NCBI GenBank assembly: GCA_023439045.1
Contig: JAEXOY010000016.1
Location: forward strand, 139,219-203,218
Source: Bacillota bacterium
GTDB taxonomy: Bacteria; Bacillota; Clostridia; Acetivibrionales; DSM-1351
Direction: 5' to 3'
Length of the DNA stretch: 64,000 nucleotides
The stretch's first letter is position 1; every line of letters starts with the position of its first letter. Made by a program: the position numbers and the translations under genes. This document shows positions 1-8,960 of this stretch, one piece after another. The notes beneath the pieces are model-generated. The model did no database searches, was not told the origin of the DNA, and saw nothing but the letters and a program-made list of their open reading frames with translations.

Positions 1-3000
1 CAAAGTTGTAAATAACATCGATGGTATATTTTTTATCCTTTTCAAGGCCCCCAATGCTGAAAACTCCTGCTGAAGTATTTTCATTGGAAACATCGCTATG
101 GTATCCGGCTCCAGAATTATTCATCTGCACTTCGACCGTTATTTTGGAATAATCTTTCAGATATCCGAAACTTCCATCGGAATTCTTAAAAAGAACTAAT
201 CCGGCGGCTGTTTTCACTGAATCAAACTGGTCAAAGAGCTTTCCTGTCATATTTCCAGCCTCAGACTTCTGAAGGAAGGTTTTATCCTCCAGATTACCAT
301 TTACCATCATAGGAGCTGTTATAAATACGTCATAGACTAAATCACCTTTAGGTACGGCAATGTTATATTTACCATCACTGCCAGTAACCATTTCAGATAG
401 AAAATCTATTGTACCGTCGCCATCAAAGTCTTTCTTTACTACAACTTTCGCACCTTTTATTGGCTGCCCTGTTTCATTGTCTACAACTGTTCCCCTTATA
501 CTTCCAGGTTCAAAAGTAATTTCAATTTGACCCTGAGCATACAACTTGCGAATTTCATCCTGGACTGTCGCTTTTACAGGTACAACTTGGGTATTGATAC
601 CTTCAATTTTATCTGATTTAAATATAACTGAAGCTTTACCATTAGAATCCGTAAAAGCAGAATTTCCATTTGAGAAACTCCCTATTGGTGCAGAAAATTC
701 AACCTTGACATTTTGCTGCGGCTTATTGCTACTGTCAACTATGGTTACGGTAAGAACAGTTGTGGACTTGCCATCCCCAATAATGGAATTTGGATTTGCA
801 TTCATATTGATTGCATATCCGGGAAGTTTAGCCTCAACTGTCACTTTTATGGTGCTGACCGCTGTTCCTCCGCGTCCATCGCTGACGGTTACGGTAAAGC
901 TGTCACTTCCACTATAGTCTGTGTTTGGCGTATATGTCCAGGTGCCGTCTGCATTTACAGTAACAGTTCCATTTGTCGGGTTACTTGCCTTTGTATAGCT
1001 CAGCGCATCTCCGTTCGCATCTGTTCCAGCTACTGTGCCTGTGGCAGGTGTGTTATACCCTGTAGTTACATTGTAGTTACCCACTGTAGGAGGTGTGTTT
1101 ACCGGTTGTTCAACAGGCGGAATTACCTGGGCATTTACCGTCACATTCACAGTTGATACCGCTGTTCCTCCGCGTCCATCGATGACAGTTACAGTAAAGC
1201 TGTCACTTCCTGTAAAGCCTGCTTTTGGTGTGTATGTCCAGGTGCCGTCTGTATTTACAGTAACAGTTCCATTTGTTGGGTTGCTTCCCTTTGTATAGCT
1301 CAATGTATCTCCGTCCACATCTGTTCCAGCTACTGTACCTGTGGCAGGTGTGTTATACTCTGTAGTTACATTGTAGTTACCAACTGTAGGCGATGTGTTT
1401 GGTTTTGCATTTACCGTCACATTCACAGTTGATACTGTTGTAGCCCCGTGCTCATCAGTTACTGTTACGGTAAAGCTGTCGCTTCCACTATAATCTGTGT
1501 TTGGCGTATATGTCCAGGTGCCATCTGCACTTACAGTAACTGTTCCATTTGTAGGGTCACTTCCTTTTGAATAGGTAAGTGAATCTCCATCAACATCACT
1601 TCCTACTACTGTACCTGATACAGATGCATTATGCTCTGCTGTAGCAGTGTAGTTACCGACTGCAGGCGCTATGTTTGGATTTACCGTCACTGTCACAGTT
1701 GATACTGCTATTCCTCCGCGTCCGTCGCTTACAGTTACAGTAAAGCTGTCGCTTCCGCTATAGCCTGCGTTAGGCGTATATGTCCAGGTGCCGTCTGCAT
1801 TTACAGTAACAGTTCCATTTTCTGGCTCGCTTCCCTTTGTATAGCTCAGTGTATCCCCGTCCGCATCTGTTCCAACTACTGTGCCTCCCACAGGGACGTT
1901 ATACTCTGTAGTCACACTGTTGTTGCCAACTGTAGGCGATGTGTTTGGTTCTGCATTTACCGTCACATTCACAGTTGATACTGTTGTATCCCCGTGTTCA
2001 TCAGTTACTGTTACGGTAAAGCTGTCGCTTCCAACATAGTTTGTGTTTGGCGTATATGTCCAGGTGCCATCTGCATTTACAGTAACAGTTCCATTTGAAG
2101 GGTCGCTTGCCTTTGTGTAGCTCAGTATATCTTTGTCCGCATCTGTTCCAACTACTGTGCCTCCTACAGGGGTGTTATACCCTGTGCTCACATCATAATT
2201 GGCAACCACAGGCGGTGCGTTTGGCTTTACCGTCACATCGACAGTTGATATTGCTGTAGCTCCCTGTTCATCAGTTACTTTTACGGTAAAGCTGTCGCTT
2301 CCAACATAGTTTGTGTTTGGCGTATATGTCCAGGTGCCATCAGCATTTACAGTAACAGTTCCATTTGAAGGGTCACTTCCTTTTAGATAAGTTAGTGAGT
2401 CTCCATCAATATCAGTTCCTTCTACTATACCTGATACAGATGCATTATACTCTGCTGTAGCAGTGTAGTTAGGTACAGTTGGCGTATTGTTCGATGCTAC
2501 TTTAGTATCCACAGTATTCGATGTAATAGTTTTTCCATCTAAAACCACAGTTGCTACGTTGCTGGTTAATTTTTCTGTTTGAGTATTTGGTGCAGTCGTT
2601 GTAAATTCTTCCGTAATTGAGCTTTTTCCAGGAACCGATATATTCGTTTTATTTTGGCCTTCGCTTTGAATACTAACGGTTTTATCCGAATCTGTGTAAT
2701 TATAGACTGTTACAGGATATTTAATAGTATCCGATACTTTAACCTGTTCAGGTCCGGATTTTACAACTCCCATCTCTACATCTAAACGCCCGTTGTTCCC
2801 CAATTTAATGGATACTTTACCATCTGATATAGTTTCTTTTGATATGTAATTTGTTGTACCCTCTAATCCATTTGTTTTACTAACTGTAGTCTCCTCAAAA
2901 TTCATATAATAGGGATTATCACTTGGAGGAGTAAAATAAGCAGTTGTTTTTGCTTCAGCTCCATCCATAGCATTAGTAAAATAGGTTGTCTTGGTAATGT

Positions 3001-4744
3001 TTCCTGGTGATTCATTAAATATAGGTGAAACTTTGTAATTCAGCTTAAAAGGGCCGTCTTTCGGTGCATTGTATTCTCCCGGGTTTGGGACATCTCGATC
3101 TTTAAAGGTATAAATATGATTCTTTAGGTCATCTGCTTGGATAAACCATTTCAAGGTGGTAACACCGTCAACAGTTTGGATTGCTACCTTACTTTCATAC
3201 CCATCAAAACCATAAATCACGCCATTTGAAATCGTTTCCTTTACTTTGGCTGCACTGTTTCCAATCTTTAAGGTATTAACGTCAATTTTAAAACCTTCCC
3301 CAATTTCATCAGTCATATTTATAGCTCTAGTGATATGATCTGTAATTGTATCTTCACCACTGGCTTGTCCCAACGGTAGGTTCAAAATAGGTGGTATCTT
3401 GGATGCAGATGCAGCATCACTTGCTAACTGGTCAAAAGCACCAATAAGTTTAGTATAGGTATCTGCAAAGGTATAATAATCGCTATATCCATAGTCATTA
3501 GAGTAATCCTTGGCGGTGTAATTTTTAGCATAAGTTCCAATAGCTTTATGAATAGCGTTTGCAGTGCCTCCTGATTCATTTCGTCTAGCATACAATTCCT
3601 TTGGATCTAAGGTTGCCCATGGATATGCAGAATAATTTCTTACACCACCATCTGAAACTCCATATATATCTTTTTCAGTACCTAATCCAACTGTATAAAA
3701 CTGTGATTTGATGGTTGTATCATTATTATTATAATGCTGATACTTACTATCAAGTTGATCCTTCATGTACCTGCCCGTAAGAATAGTAACTGCAGTGATA
3801 TTAGCAGAACCTCTCACTGTATTACCGCTGGCTATTCCAATGGGACTACCTGTAGTTTTGGGAGTGTACCAATTTTCCTTACCATCACTTGCTGCCCCAT
3901 CTGACAGTATAAGTACAAATGGCGTGCGAGTTGGTTCATCTACTCCTTTTTGGCTTGATCCAATAGAAGTTATCATTTGTTGAACGCCATACATAATGCC
4001 ATCTTGAGTTGGGGTGCCGCCTCCAACGTCTTTACTGAATGCTACTACAGAATTACTTCCAGTTATTTTTAAACTGTCTACATTTTTTAGTGTATGGATA
4101 TTGGAGCTACTTACTGAATAGTCAATGTATCTCTTATTTGCATCTTCAGTAGTATAGCTATTCAGAGGCATTAAAGTGCCTGCAGTTCCGGTACCTGTAA
4201 ACCAATGGACTGCTACCCTGTTTTTTGGGTTTGCTTCCATAACAGTTTTTATTACGTGGTTTACTGCTCTTTGCATGGCATCTACACGATATATAGTAGC
4301 CGTTTCATGGATGATATCATTTCCAAGTACTTTTCCATCCTGAGTAATACCCATAGACCCACTCATATCCAATATAAAAGTGACATCTACCATAGGTGCC
4401 TTCGAGCTAGCATATCCCCCTGATTCATTTGTTCCACTTCCCTGGATCATATATTCCTGAGCTAAAGCAGATAACTCAACATCAAACTTTCCATCTACTG
4501 TGGCCTCTACACTTTTATCGGTCCAAATACGTCCTGCTGCTGCTTCGGTTCCAAAGGCCTTGTCACCATCGTCCGGTATCACAGTCTTTTGATCTGCTTC
4601 AAGTTTGACTAAAAATGGATCATATGCTACTTTTACTATTGAAGAAGCTTCTGCTAAATATGTGGGTGCAGCTAAATTAGAAACTAACAGTGCTAAGATA
4701 ATCAGTACGCTTAGCATCCTCTTTTTCATACTTCTCACATTCAA
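1..4744 (-). CDS. Secreted VWA-domain surface protein with six Ig/cadherin-like repeats (C-terminus beyond window)
   Basis: The frame is open from a TTG at 4744 to the left edge, about 1580 codons with no stop. The TTG follows AAGGAG at 4751-4758 with good spacing, and an in-frame TAA just upstream rules out an earlier start; an ATG at 4729 is too far from the RBS. A signal peptide (KKRM, hydrophobic stretch, then AEASS) covers about residues 6-33. A von Willebrand A domain follows, with MIDAS motif DMSGS at residue 126, so divalent-metal-dependent ligand binding is likely. Six ~90-residue Ig/cadherin-like repeats lie at about 750-1305, then a Big_1/invasin-like domain (about 1305-1410), then carboxypeptidase-regulatory-like modules from about 1413 to the edge. 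A divergent sortase gene suggests wall anchoring by a C-terminal sorting signal, but that end is outside the window. Confidence 0.85.
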   Translation of the reverse strand, partial: MNVRSMKKRMLSVLIILALLVSNLAAPTYLAEASSIVKVAYDPFLVKLEADQKTVIPDDGDKAFGTEAAAGRIWTDKSVEATVDGKFDVELSALAQEYMIQGSGTNESGGYASSKAPMVDVTFILDMSGSMGITQDGKVLGNDIIHETATIYRVDAMQRAVNHVIKTVMEANPKNRVAVHWFTGTGTAGTLMPLNSYTTEDANKRYIDYSVSSSNIHTLKNVDSLKITGSNSVVAFSKDVGGGTPTQDGIMYGVQQMITSIGSSQKGVDEPTRTPFVLILSDGAASDGKENWYTPKTTGSPIGIASGNTVRGSANITAVTILTGRYMKDQLDSKYQHYNNNDTTIKSQFYTVGLGTEKDIYGVSDGGVRNYSAYPWATLDPKELYARRNESGGTANAIHKAIGTYAKNYTAKDYSNDYGYSDYYTFADTYTKLIGAFDQLASDAASASKIPPILNLPLGQASGEDTITDHITRAINMTDEIGEGFKIDVNTLKIGNSAAKVKETISNGVIYGFDGYESKVAIQTVDGVTTLKWFIQADDLKNHIYTFKDRDVPNPGEYNAPKDGPFKLNYKVSPIFNESPGNITKTTYFTNAMDGAEAKTTAYFTPPSDNPYYMNFEETTVSKTNGLEGTTNYISKETISDGKVSIKLGNNGRLDVEMGVVKSGPEQVKVSDTIKYPVTVYNYTDSDKTVSIQSEGQNKTNISVPGKSSITEEFTTTAPNTQTEKLTSNVATVVLDGKTITSNTVDTKVASNNTPTVPNYTATAEYNASVSGIVEGTDIDGDSLTYLKGSDPSNGTVTVNADGTWTYTPNTNYVGSDSFTVKVTDEQGATAISTVDVTVKPNAPPVVANYDVSTGYNTPVGGTVVGTDADKDILSYTKASDPSNGTVTVNADGTWTYTPNTNYVGSDSFTVTVTDEHGDTTVSTVNVTVNAEPNTSPTVGNNSVTTEYNVPVGGTVVGTDADGDTLSYTKGSEPENGTVTVNADGTWTYTPNAGYSGSDSFTVTVSDGRGGIAVSTVTVTVNPNIAPAVGNYTATAEHNASVSGTVVGSDVDGDSLTYSKGSDPTNGTVTVSADGTWTYTPNTDYSGSDSFTVTVTDEHGATTVSTVNVTVNAKPNTSPTVGNYNVTTEYNTPATGTVAGTDVDGDTLSYTKGSNPTNGTVTVNTDGTWTYTPKAGFTGSDSFTVTVIDGRGGTAVSTVNVTVNAQVIPPVEQPVNTPPTVGNYNVTTGYNTPATGTVAGTDANGDALSYTKASNPTNGTVTVNADGTWTYTPNTDYSGSDSFTVTVSDGRGGTAVSTIKVTVEAKLPGYAINMNANPNSIIGDGKSTTVLTVTIVDSSNKPQQNVKVEFSAPIGSFSNGNSAFTDSNGKASVIFKSDKIEGINTQVVPVKATVQDEIRKLYAQGQIEITFEPGSIRGTVVDNETGQPIKGAKVVVKKDFDGDGTIDFLSEMVTGSDGKYNIAVPKGDLVYDVFITAPMMVNGNLEDKTFLQKSEAGNMTGKLFDQFDSVKTAAGLVLFKNSDGSFGYLKDYSKITVEVQMNNSGAGYHSDVSNENTSAGVFSIGGLEKDKKYTIDVIYNF
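830..2490 (-). repeat. Six tandem ~270-300 bp repeats encoding Ig/cadherin-like domains
   Basis: Six successive copies carry the same core, GTVTVNADGTWTYTPN followed by GSDSFTVTV, with copy centres near 930, 1230, 1508, 1778, 2055 and 2325. Spacings are about 270, 279 or 300 bases, all in frame. Nucleotide similarity between copies is high enough to read by eye, so recent duplication or homogenisation is likely. The motifs fit the VCBS/Big-type stalk domains of bacterial adhesins. Confidence 0.85.
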
Positions 4745-5268
4745 ATCAATCTCTCCTTATCTTTTAAATAATTTTAAATGTAGTGCTTTATTATATTTTT
4801 AAAATTCTCACATCCTTCCTCCTAAATGATCTCTCGGAATCTCTAAGCCTTTGTTACTCAAGCTTTTAGAATTTCATCGATCATTTTAAAGTGACTTCCA
4901 TCACTGATTGGGCAGCACAGCTAAAATTAATCCTCTTTATGCTATCCTAAGCGGTTTTAAAGTAGGAAACACTCCTGGTGTCGGTACCTTTAATTTCTCC
5001 CTTTTCTGCCAGTAGTGTATAGGAACATTTCCTGTGTTCATCCTATAATATATTTTTCCTAAAAGTCATCCTCTGCATGAAACATGTTTTTTTTGACATG
5101 AATCATGATTTTTTAGAGCAGGATATGAAAAATCAAATACCGTGATAAAGAGTGGTATTCTAATAATATGTTATAAATAACTAATTTCGACATAATATAT
5201 TACTTTTTCTAATTTTAGTGTATAATTCAATATGAATCAATAATAAATCATTAATTAAGGTTAAATAA
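4745..5268. other. 524-base divergent intergenic region between the VWA protein and sortase genes
   Basis: No gene is seen here. On the plus strand a TATAAT at 5221-5226 and an AAGG at 5257-5260 serve the sortase; no good -35 is visible. Two 11-base direct repeats, CATGAAACATG (5076-5086) and CATGAATCATG (5097-5107), are each near-palindromic and lie 10 bases apart, so they could be operator half-sites. The stretch read on the minus strand from about 5040 to 4760 would be a long leader for the VWA gene. I compared it by eye with class I and II c-di-GMP, SAM, TPP, cobalamin and T-box cores and found no match. Confidence 0.5.
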
Positions 5269-5952
5269 ATGAAAAAAGTACTTATTATATTTAATCTGGC
5301 TATAATATTGCTTCTTGGAGCATATATTATAAAATATTATGTTGAGAAATCTTCCTATGAAAATGAGGCGGCAAATTTGCTTCGTCAATTTGATGTATTA
5401 TTCGATACCGGCAGTGAAATACCATCGGAAATCCATACTGATTTAGATACTGATTTAGATACTGATTCTAACAGTGAGAGTACAATTTCAAATCAGGCTT
5501 TGAGCGGCTGGAATACCAATACTATTAATGATAAGATGATAGCTATGATACAGATTCCGCAGTTAAATATAAATTATCCAATTTTAAACGAAACTACTGA
5601 AGAGAATTTAAAGCTTGGCTTGACTATATTTACAGGTGAAGATTTATTCGGCAATAAAGGAAATACTATTCTTGCCGGACATAATGTCAGGGAAAGCGGT
5701 AGGCTTTTGACAGATCTACATCAAATAAAAGAAAATGACCTTATAGAGATTACAGGCAAATCTGGAACCTGTTATACGTATGAGGTATTTGACATGTACG
5801 TTGTCAACCCCGAAAACCTATCTCCATTAACCCAGAAAACAGGTGGTGAAAAGTGGATCACTATAATTACTTGTACAAATTTGGGTAAAGATAGACTTAT
5901 TGTGGTATCGAAACTTGTGGACGTCAAACAAAATGCTTCACAAAATAATTAA
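5269..5952 (+). CDS. Class D-type sortase
   Basis: This 227-residue transpeptidase is expected to cut a sorting signal on secreted proteins and attach them to the cell wall. An N-terminal signal anchor covers about residues 4-22. The catalytic set is visible: His138 in AGHN, Cys202 in the TIITC motif (the TLxTC signature) and Arg209 in KDR. There is no C-terminal membrane helix as in class C pilin polymerases, which favours class D. An acidic linker at about residues 56-68 contains a 12-base tandem repeat (5437-5466) encoding TDLD units. It is divergent from the VWA/Ig surface protein, the obvious candidate substrate. The start is supported by AAGG eight bases upstream. Confidence 0.88.
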   Translation: MKKVLIIFNLAIILLLGAYIIKYYVEKSSYENEAANLLRQFDVLFDTGSEIPSEIHTDLDTDLDTDSNSESTISNQALSGWNTNTINDKMIAMIQIPQLNINYPILNETTEENLKLGLTIFTGEDLFGNKGNTILAGHNVRESGRLLTDLHQIKENDLIEITGKSGTCYTYEVFDMYVVNPENLSPLTQKTGGEKWITIITCTNLGKDRLIVVSKLVDVKQNASQNN

Positions 5953-6150
5953 CCTTGCAGAATAAATACAGCTCGTTTCGCTTATCTACTCTACAAAGTA
6001 CAGTTAATCTATTTACAGTAGCAATATGAGCATTCGTTTACACCCTTTATAAATTAACTAATCCGGTAAACCCTGCAATATCAACGCACAACAAAAAAAC
6101 CACCATTTAAATGATTAACAAAAACTTATTCTCTCAATTATTTGAACTAG

Positions 6151-7632
6151 TTAATTATTTTTAAACACTGTATCAGTATCCCTACATAGATATTGAATAG
6201 CCTTTCTACCGGTATCTAGTGCTACCGGTAATCCACCAGGACTTTGAAGCCTCTGACCAGCAAAATATACGTTTTTGATACTTTTAGGCATTGATGGATA
6301 GCTAGTTCCTTTATCTCCCTTGTTCATTACAGACATCCAAGAACCCTTATAAGACCCAAGGTAACGTTCATAGGTTAAAGGCGTTGCAATATCCCATACA
6401 GCAACTTTGCCAGCTGTCTGAGGGAATTTTCTCGCCAGCATATCAATAAACGCTGTTGCCAGCTTTTCTTTTTCTTCAGCATATGTACCATTTTCTTTAC
6501 AATTTTTCCAAAAATCATAGGTATCAGACAATATTGGAGAGGTAATGGAAGTGCTACCTTCAGGTGCATATCCTTTATATCCTGCATAATTGCAAATACG
6601 AATACCCGTTTCAACAATGTTACCACACATAATAGGCTCATCAAGTCCAAAGTCAAATCTTTCAGGTAAATCAGATAGGTCAGCCTCCACCCCAATACTT
6701 ATAAAAGTATTTATCAATGGTTTTGTATTTTTACGCATATCTTCAGCCCATGGCTCAGCAATAGGAGTTTCAAACATAGTGTCTATTGCCACACGTGTAT
6801 CTAGGGTAACAATAACTGCATCTGCAAGTATTTCTTGTTCGTTAATAATAACACCTGTAGCAATGCCATTCTCAACAATAACCTTGCCAACCTTATTCCC
6901 ATAAATAATATTGCCACCTATTTTCCCAAAATATTTTGCCATACGATTTGCCATTGCAAGGGAGCCTCCTGCCGGATAACCTCCATCCCCTGAAACAAGG
7001 GTTGCAATAGTAAAAATCATTGCTGTAGCACTATATTCTGGACCAACAATATTTTCAAGTAGTAACCTTATTATTGGACTCTTAAATCTACTTGCATATT
7101 CTTTCACCGACTGATTAGCATAAAATGACATTCTTGGTATTGCCGGCAACATTTTTAGTATTGCAGAAAATTTCATAGAAGATTTTTCTTGAGCTTTAAC
7201 ACCCTTGATATCCATTACAGGCATATTAATATTTGAAAATCTTTTTAAATCCCTGCACAAACTATTTGTCATCTTTTCATCTTCTGGCGAAAGCTCCATA
7301 AAATGCTTTCGTAGTCTTTCTATATCACGATAAAGGCATGCTCTTTGACCGTTATATTCGGCAGTTACAAAAGGATCTCGGTTAATTATCTCGGTATTAT
7401 TATCTAGCGCTCCAACTTCACGCCATAGCTTATTCAATGGAGTTTTAGGTGATGAACCTGTTAGCCAATGCATTCCTCCCTCAAACAAATACCCTTTTCT
7501 TCGCCAACTAGTAGAAGCACCTCCTGGAATAGTATGGCTTTCGTAAATAGTTACATCGAAACCGCTTTTCCGCGCATATATTCCAGCTGTAAGTCCCGCA
7601 ATACCAGCCCCGACAATGATTATTTTCTTCAT
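6151..7632 (-). CDS. CrtI/phytoene dehydrogenase-like FAD-dependent oxidoreductase
   Basis: The N-terminus is a dinucleotide-binding fold (IIIVGAGIAGLTAGIYARK, then an acidic residue in IYES). An FAD-binding GG motif follows (PGGASTSW), and the C-terminus has the family signature YFAGQRLQSPGGLP. Length is 493 residues, normal for the phytoene desaturase/carotene isomerase-like superfamily. The ATG at 7632 was chosen because GAGG lies 8 bases upstream; the frame continues 15 codons further without an RBS. No carotenoid genes are nearby, so the substrate is unknown; such stand-alone members also include retinol-saturase-like enzymes. It appears monocistronic. Confidence 0.75.
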   Translation of the reverse strand: MKKIIIVGAGIAGLTAGIYARKSGFDVTIYESHTIPGGASTSWRRKGYLFEGGMHWLTGSSPKTPLNKLWREVGALDNNTEIINRDPFVTAEYNGQRACLYRDIERLRKHFMELSPEDEKMTNSLCRDLKRFSNINMPVMDIKGVKAQEKSSMKFSAILKMLPAIPRMSFYANQSVKEYASRFKSPIIRLLLENIVGPEYSATAMIFTIATLVSGDGGYPAGGSLAMANRMAKYFGKIGGNIIYGNKVGKVIVENGIATGVIINEQEILADAVIVTLDTRVAIDTMFETPIAEPWAEDMRKNTKPLINTFISIGVEADLSDLPERFDFGLDEPIMCGNIVETGIRICNYAGYKGYAPEGSTSITSPILSDTYDFWKNCKENGTYAEEKEKLATAFIDMLARKFPQTAGKVAVWDIATPLTYERYLGSYKGSWMSVMNKGDKGTSYPSMPKSIKNVYFAGQRLQSPGGLPVALDTGRKAIQYLCRDTDTVFKNN

Positions 7633-7781
7633 TGTGACATCCTCTTTTCTAGTATAATTTAAGTTCTCACACAACAAAAATCCGGGAAAGGACGAGTCAT
7701 TGTTTTGAACCCAAATATAATATTTTTACAAGCATATTATTTTCTCAACCTACATTTAAATTTACGTTTTTTAACGAAGTT

Positions 7782-7845
7782 CTTTACAAATAATGTGATG
7801 CATAGAATATCTTAAATATTATATTATATGGATATATTTGTAAAG
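7782..7845. repeat. 11-base perfect inverted repeat in an AT-rich spacer
   Basis: CTTTACAAATA at 7782-7792 is exactly complementary to TATTTGTAAAG at 7835-7845, with a 42-base very AT-rich middle. It lies between the divergent oxidoreductase gene and the alcohol dehydrogenase remnant. It could be a cruciform, an operator pair, or the scar of a lost element. Otherwise 7633-7890 shows nothing I can name. Confidence 0.35.
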
Positions 7846-7889
7846 TATAAGTTGATGTTCCTCCATATAACAGGGACACCTATAGGAAA

Positions 7890-8464
7890 CTACTTTGCAA
7901 TTTATCATGATAGCCAGAGGTGTCATTACTCCAGGAGCTGACTTCCTTGTTAACAGTAAAACTGTACTATGCTGGTGCAGCTTTAAGAGGAGCTTCACAC
8001 ATATATGCAATAGGTTCACGTCCAAACTGTATACAAATAGCAAAAGAATATGGCGCAACAGAAATTATCAATTATCGTAGCGGAGATATAGTTGAACAGC
8101 TGTTCAAAGCAACTAATGGGAAAGGTATTGATCGTGTAATTATTTCCGGTGGTGATTGCGATACATTTGCACAAGCTATAAAAGTATTAAAGCCAGGAGG
8201 AAAAATAGGTAACGTAAACCACCTTGGTGTAGGAGAATTTATTAAAATACCTAGAGCCGAATGGGGCTGCGGTATGGGACACAAGGAAATAGCTGGTGGT
8301 TTGATGCCAGGTGGAAGGCTTAGAATGGAAAAGCTTGCATCCCTCTTAACAACTAACTGATTACTCACAGATTTGAAGGTCTCAAAGGTGTTGAAGCAGC
8401 ACTTATGCTGATGAAGGATAAGCCAAAGGATCTTATAAAGCCAGTCGTAACTATAAAATGGTAA
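7890..8464 (+). pseudogene. Remnant of a zinc-type secondary alcohol dehydrogenase
   Basis: The frame ending at 8360 encodes the NAD(P)-binding half of a medium-chain dehydrogenase: GSRPNCIQIAKEYGAT, then KVLKPGGKIGNVN and EWGCGMGHK, then PGGRLRME. These segments match the Thermoanaerobacter/Clostridium isopropanol dehydrogenase type as I recall it. The whole N-terminal catalytic domain with its zinc ligands is missing. Family sequence resumes in another frame from CTG at 8357 (LITHRFEG to DKPKDLIKPVV) and ends at TAA 8462-8464, so there is a frameshift or small deletion near 8355. Recognisable homology begins around 7965; the left boundary is approximate. The gene cannot make a working enzyme. 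Confidence 0.85.
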
Positions 8465-8518
8465 TATACTTTCACAACTTAGCTAATTATATATAGAATA
8501 CAAACTTGAGCTCATGTC

Positions 8519-8557
8519 TTTTTTATTGTTCGCCCATGCTGGGCGAACAATAAAAAA
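8519..8557. repeat. 17-base perfect inverted repeat with 5-base loop
   Basis: The arms at 8519-8535 and 8541-8557 are perfectly complementary around loop ATGCT, with core TTCGCCC/GGGCGAA. The T-run is on the 5' side and the A-run on the 3' side, the reverse of an intrinsic terminator, on both strands. It sits just after the dehydrogenase remnant and abuts a true terminator hairpin. Its role is unknown. Confidence 0.6.
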
Positions 8558-8586
8558 CCTAGATGAAAAAATCATCTAGGTTTTTT
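8552..8586. terminator. Bidirectional intrinsic terminator (tRNA-Gln / dehydrogenase remnant)
   Basis: Arms ACCTAGATGA (8557-8566) and TCATCTAGGT (8572-8581) are flanked by an A-run on the left and a run of seven Ts on the right. It ends at the 3' end of the tRNA gene, so on the minus strand it terminates the tRNA transcript, and on the plus strand it follows the dehydrogenase remnant. Confidence 0.85.
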
Positions 8587-8660
8587 TGGCTGCCGATCAA
8601 GGATTTGAACCCTGACAGACTGATCCAGAGTCAGTTGTGCTACCGTTACACAAATCGGCA
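8587..8660 (-). tRNA. tRNA-Gln, anticodon CTG
   Basis: This is a 74-base cloverleaf with encoded CCA. The 7-bp acceptor stem TGCCGAT/ATCGGCA is perfect, with discriminator G. The anticodon stem ACTGA/TCAGT encloses loop CTCTGGA, giving anticodon CTG (codon CAG). The T arm carries GGTTCAAATCC. It has its own promoter and terminator and is a single-gene transcription unit. Confidence 0.95.
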
Positions 8661-8680
8661 ATGTCTTGTGGACAAAACGT

Positions 8681-8710
8681 ATTATAGCATTGCTTAACAT
8701 CTGATGTCAA
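8681..8710 (-). promoter_or_regulatory. Sigma-A promoter of tRNA-Gln
   Basis: TTGACA (8705-8710) and TATAAT (8681-8686) are both consensus, separated by 18 bases, with an extended -10 TGC just before TATAAT. Expected transcription start is about 15 bases before the mature tRNA. Confidence 0.88.
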
Positions 8711-8715
8711 TAGAT

Positions 8716-8760
8716 TTACCACTATATTTTTTGAAAAGTTGGCGCAAAATATAGTGGTAA
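8716..8760. repeat. 15-base perfect inverted repeat upstream of the tRNA promoter
   Basis: TTACCACTATATTTT (8716-8730) and its exact complement (8746-8760) enclose a 15-base loop containing TTGGCGC. It lies between the addA stop codon and the tRNA promoter. It lacks a T-tract on the addA side, so it is not a clean terminator, though it could stabilise the addBA mRNA 3' end. Confidence 0.5.
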
Positions 8761-8812
8761 TAATTACATCTATTAACCTGTTACATTAAGACTACTGCGA
8801 TTAACCCCATTT

Positions 8813-8898
8813 CCTACTTCTATTAAACCTGCTTCATTAAATCTTACTATATTAAACCTTATCTTCTTTTAAACCTACTTCTATTAAACCTACTTCTA
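8813..8898. repeat. Degenerate tandem repeats based on TATTAAACCT
   Basis: TATTAAACCT recurs at 8821-8830, 8850-8859 and 8882-8891, mostly preceded by TACTTC. This fills the spacer downstream of addA. With the hairpin at 8716-8760 it makes up the roughly 300 bases without a gene (8661-8960); no reading frame is evident. Confidence 0.55.
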
Positions 8899-8960
8899 AT
8901 TTGTGCACTTATCTAAATATATACATATCAAATACTTTTACCTGATAAGTTACCTTACAC

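Noticed and set aside
713..1156. Cysteine-rich 147-codon plus-strand frame in the Ig-repeat region
   Set aside because: It is the complement of the repeats in the VWA protein gene, and its periodic cysteines simply reflect the repeat unit.
4745..5268. Possible c-di-GMP riboswitch in the leader of the VWA surface-protein gene
   Set aside because: I could not match the conserved cores of either c-di-GMP class or of other common riboswitches; a covariance-model search is needed before calling it.
8313..8464. Programmed frameshift in the alcohol dehydrogenase
   Set aside because: The zinc-binding N-terminal half is also missing, so decay explains the break better than recoding.
8519..8557. Strong hairpin read as an intrinsic terminator
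   Set aside because: The T-run precedes and the A-run follows the stem on both strands, opposite to a terminator; the true terminator is the next hairpin.
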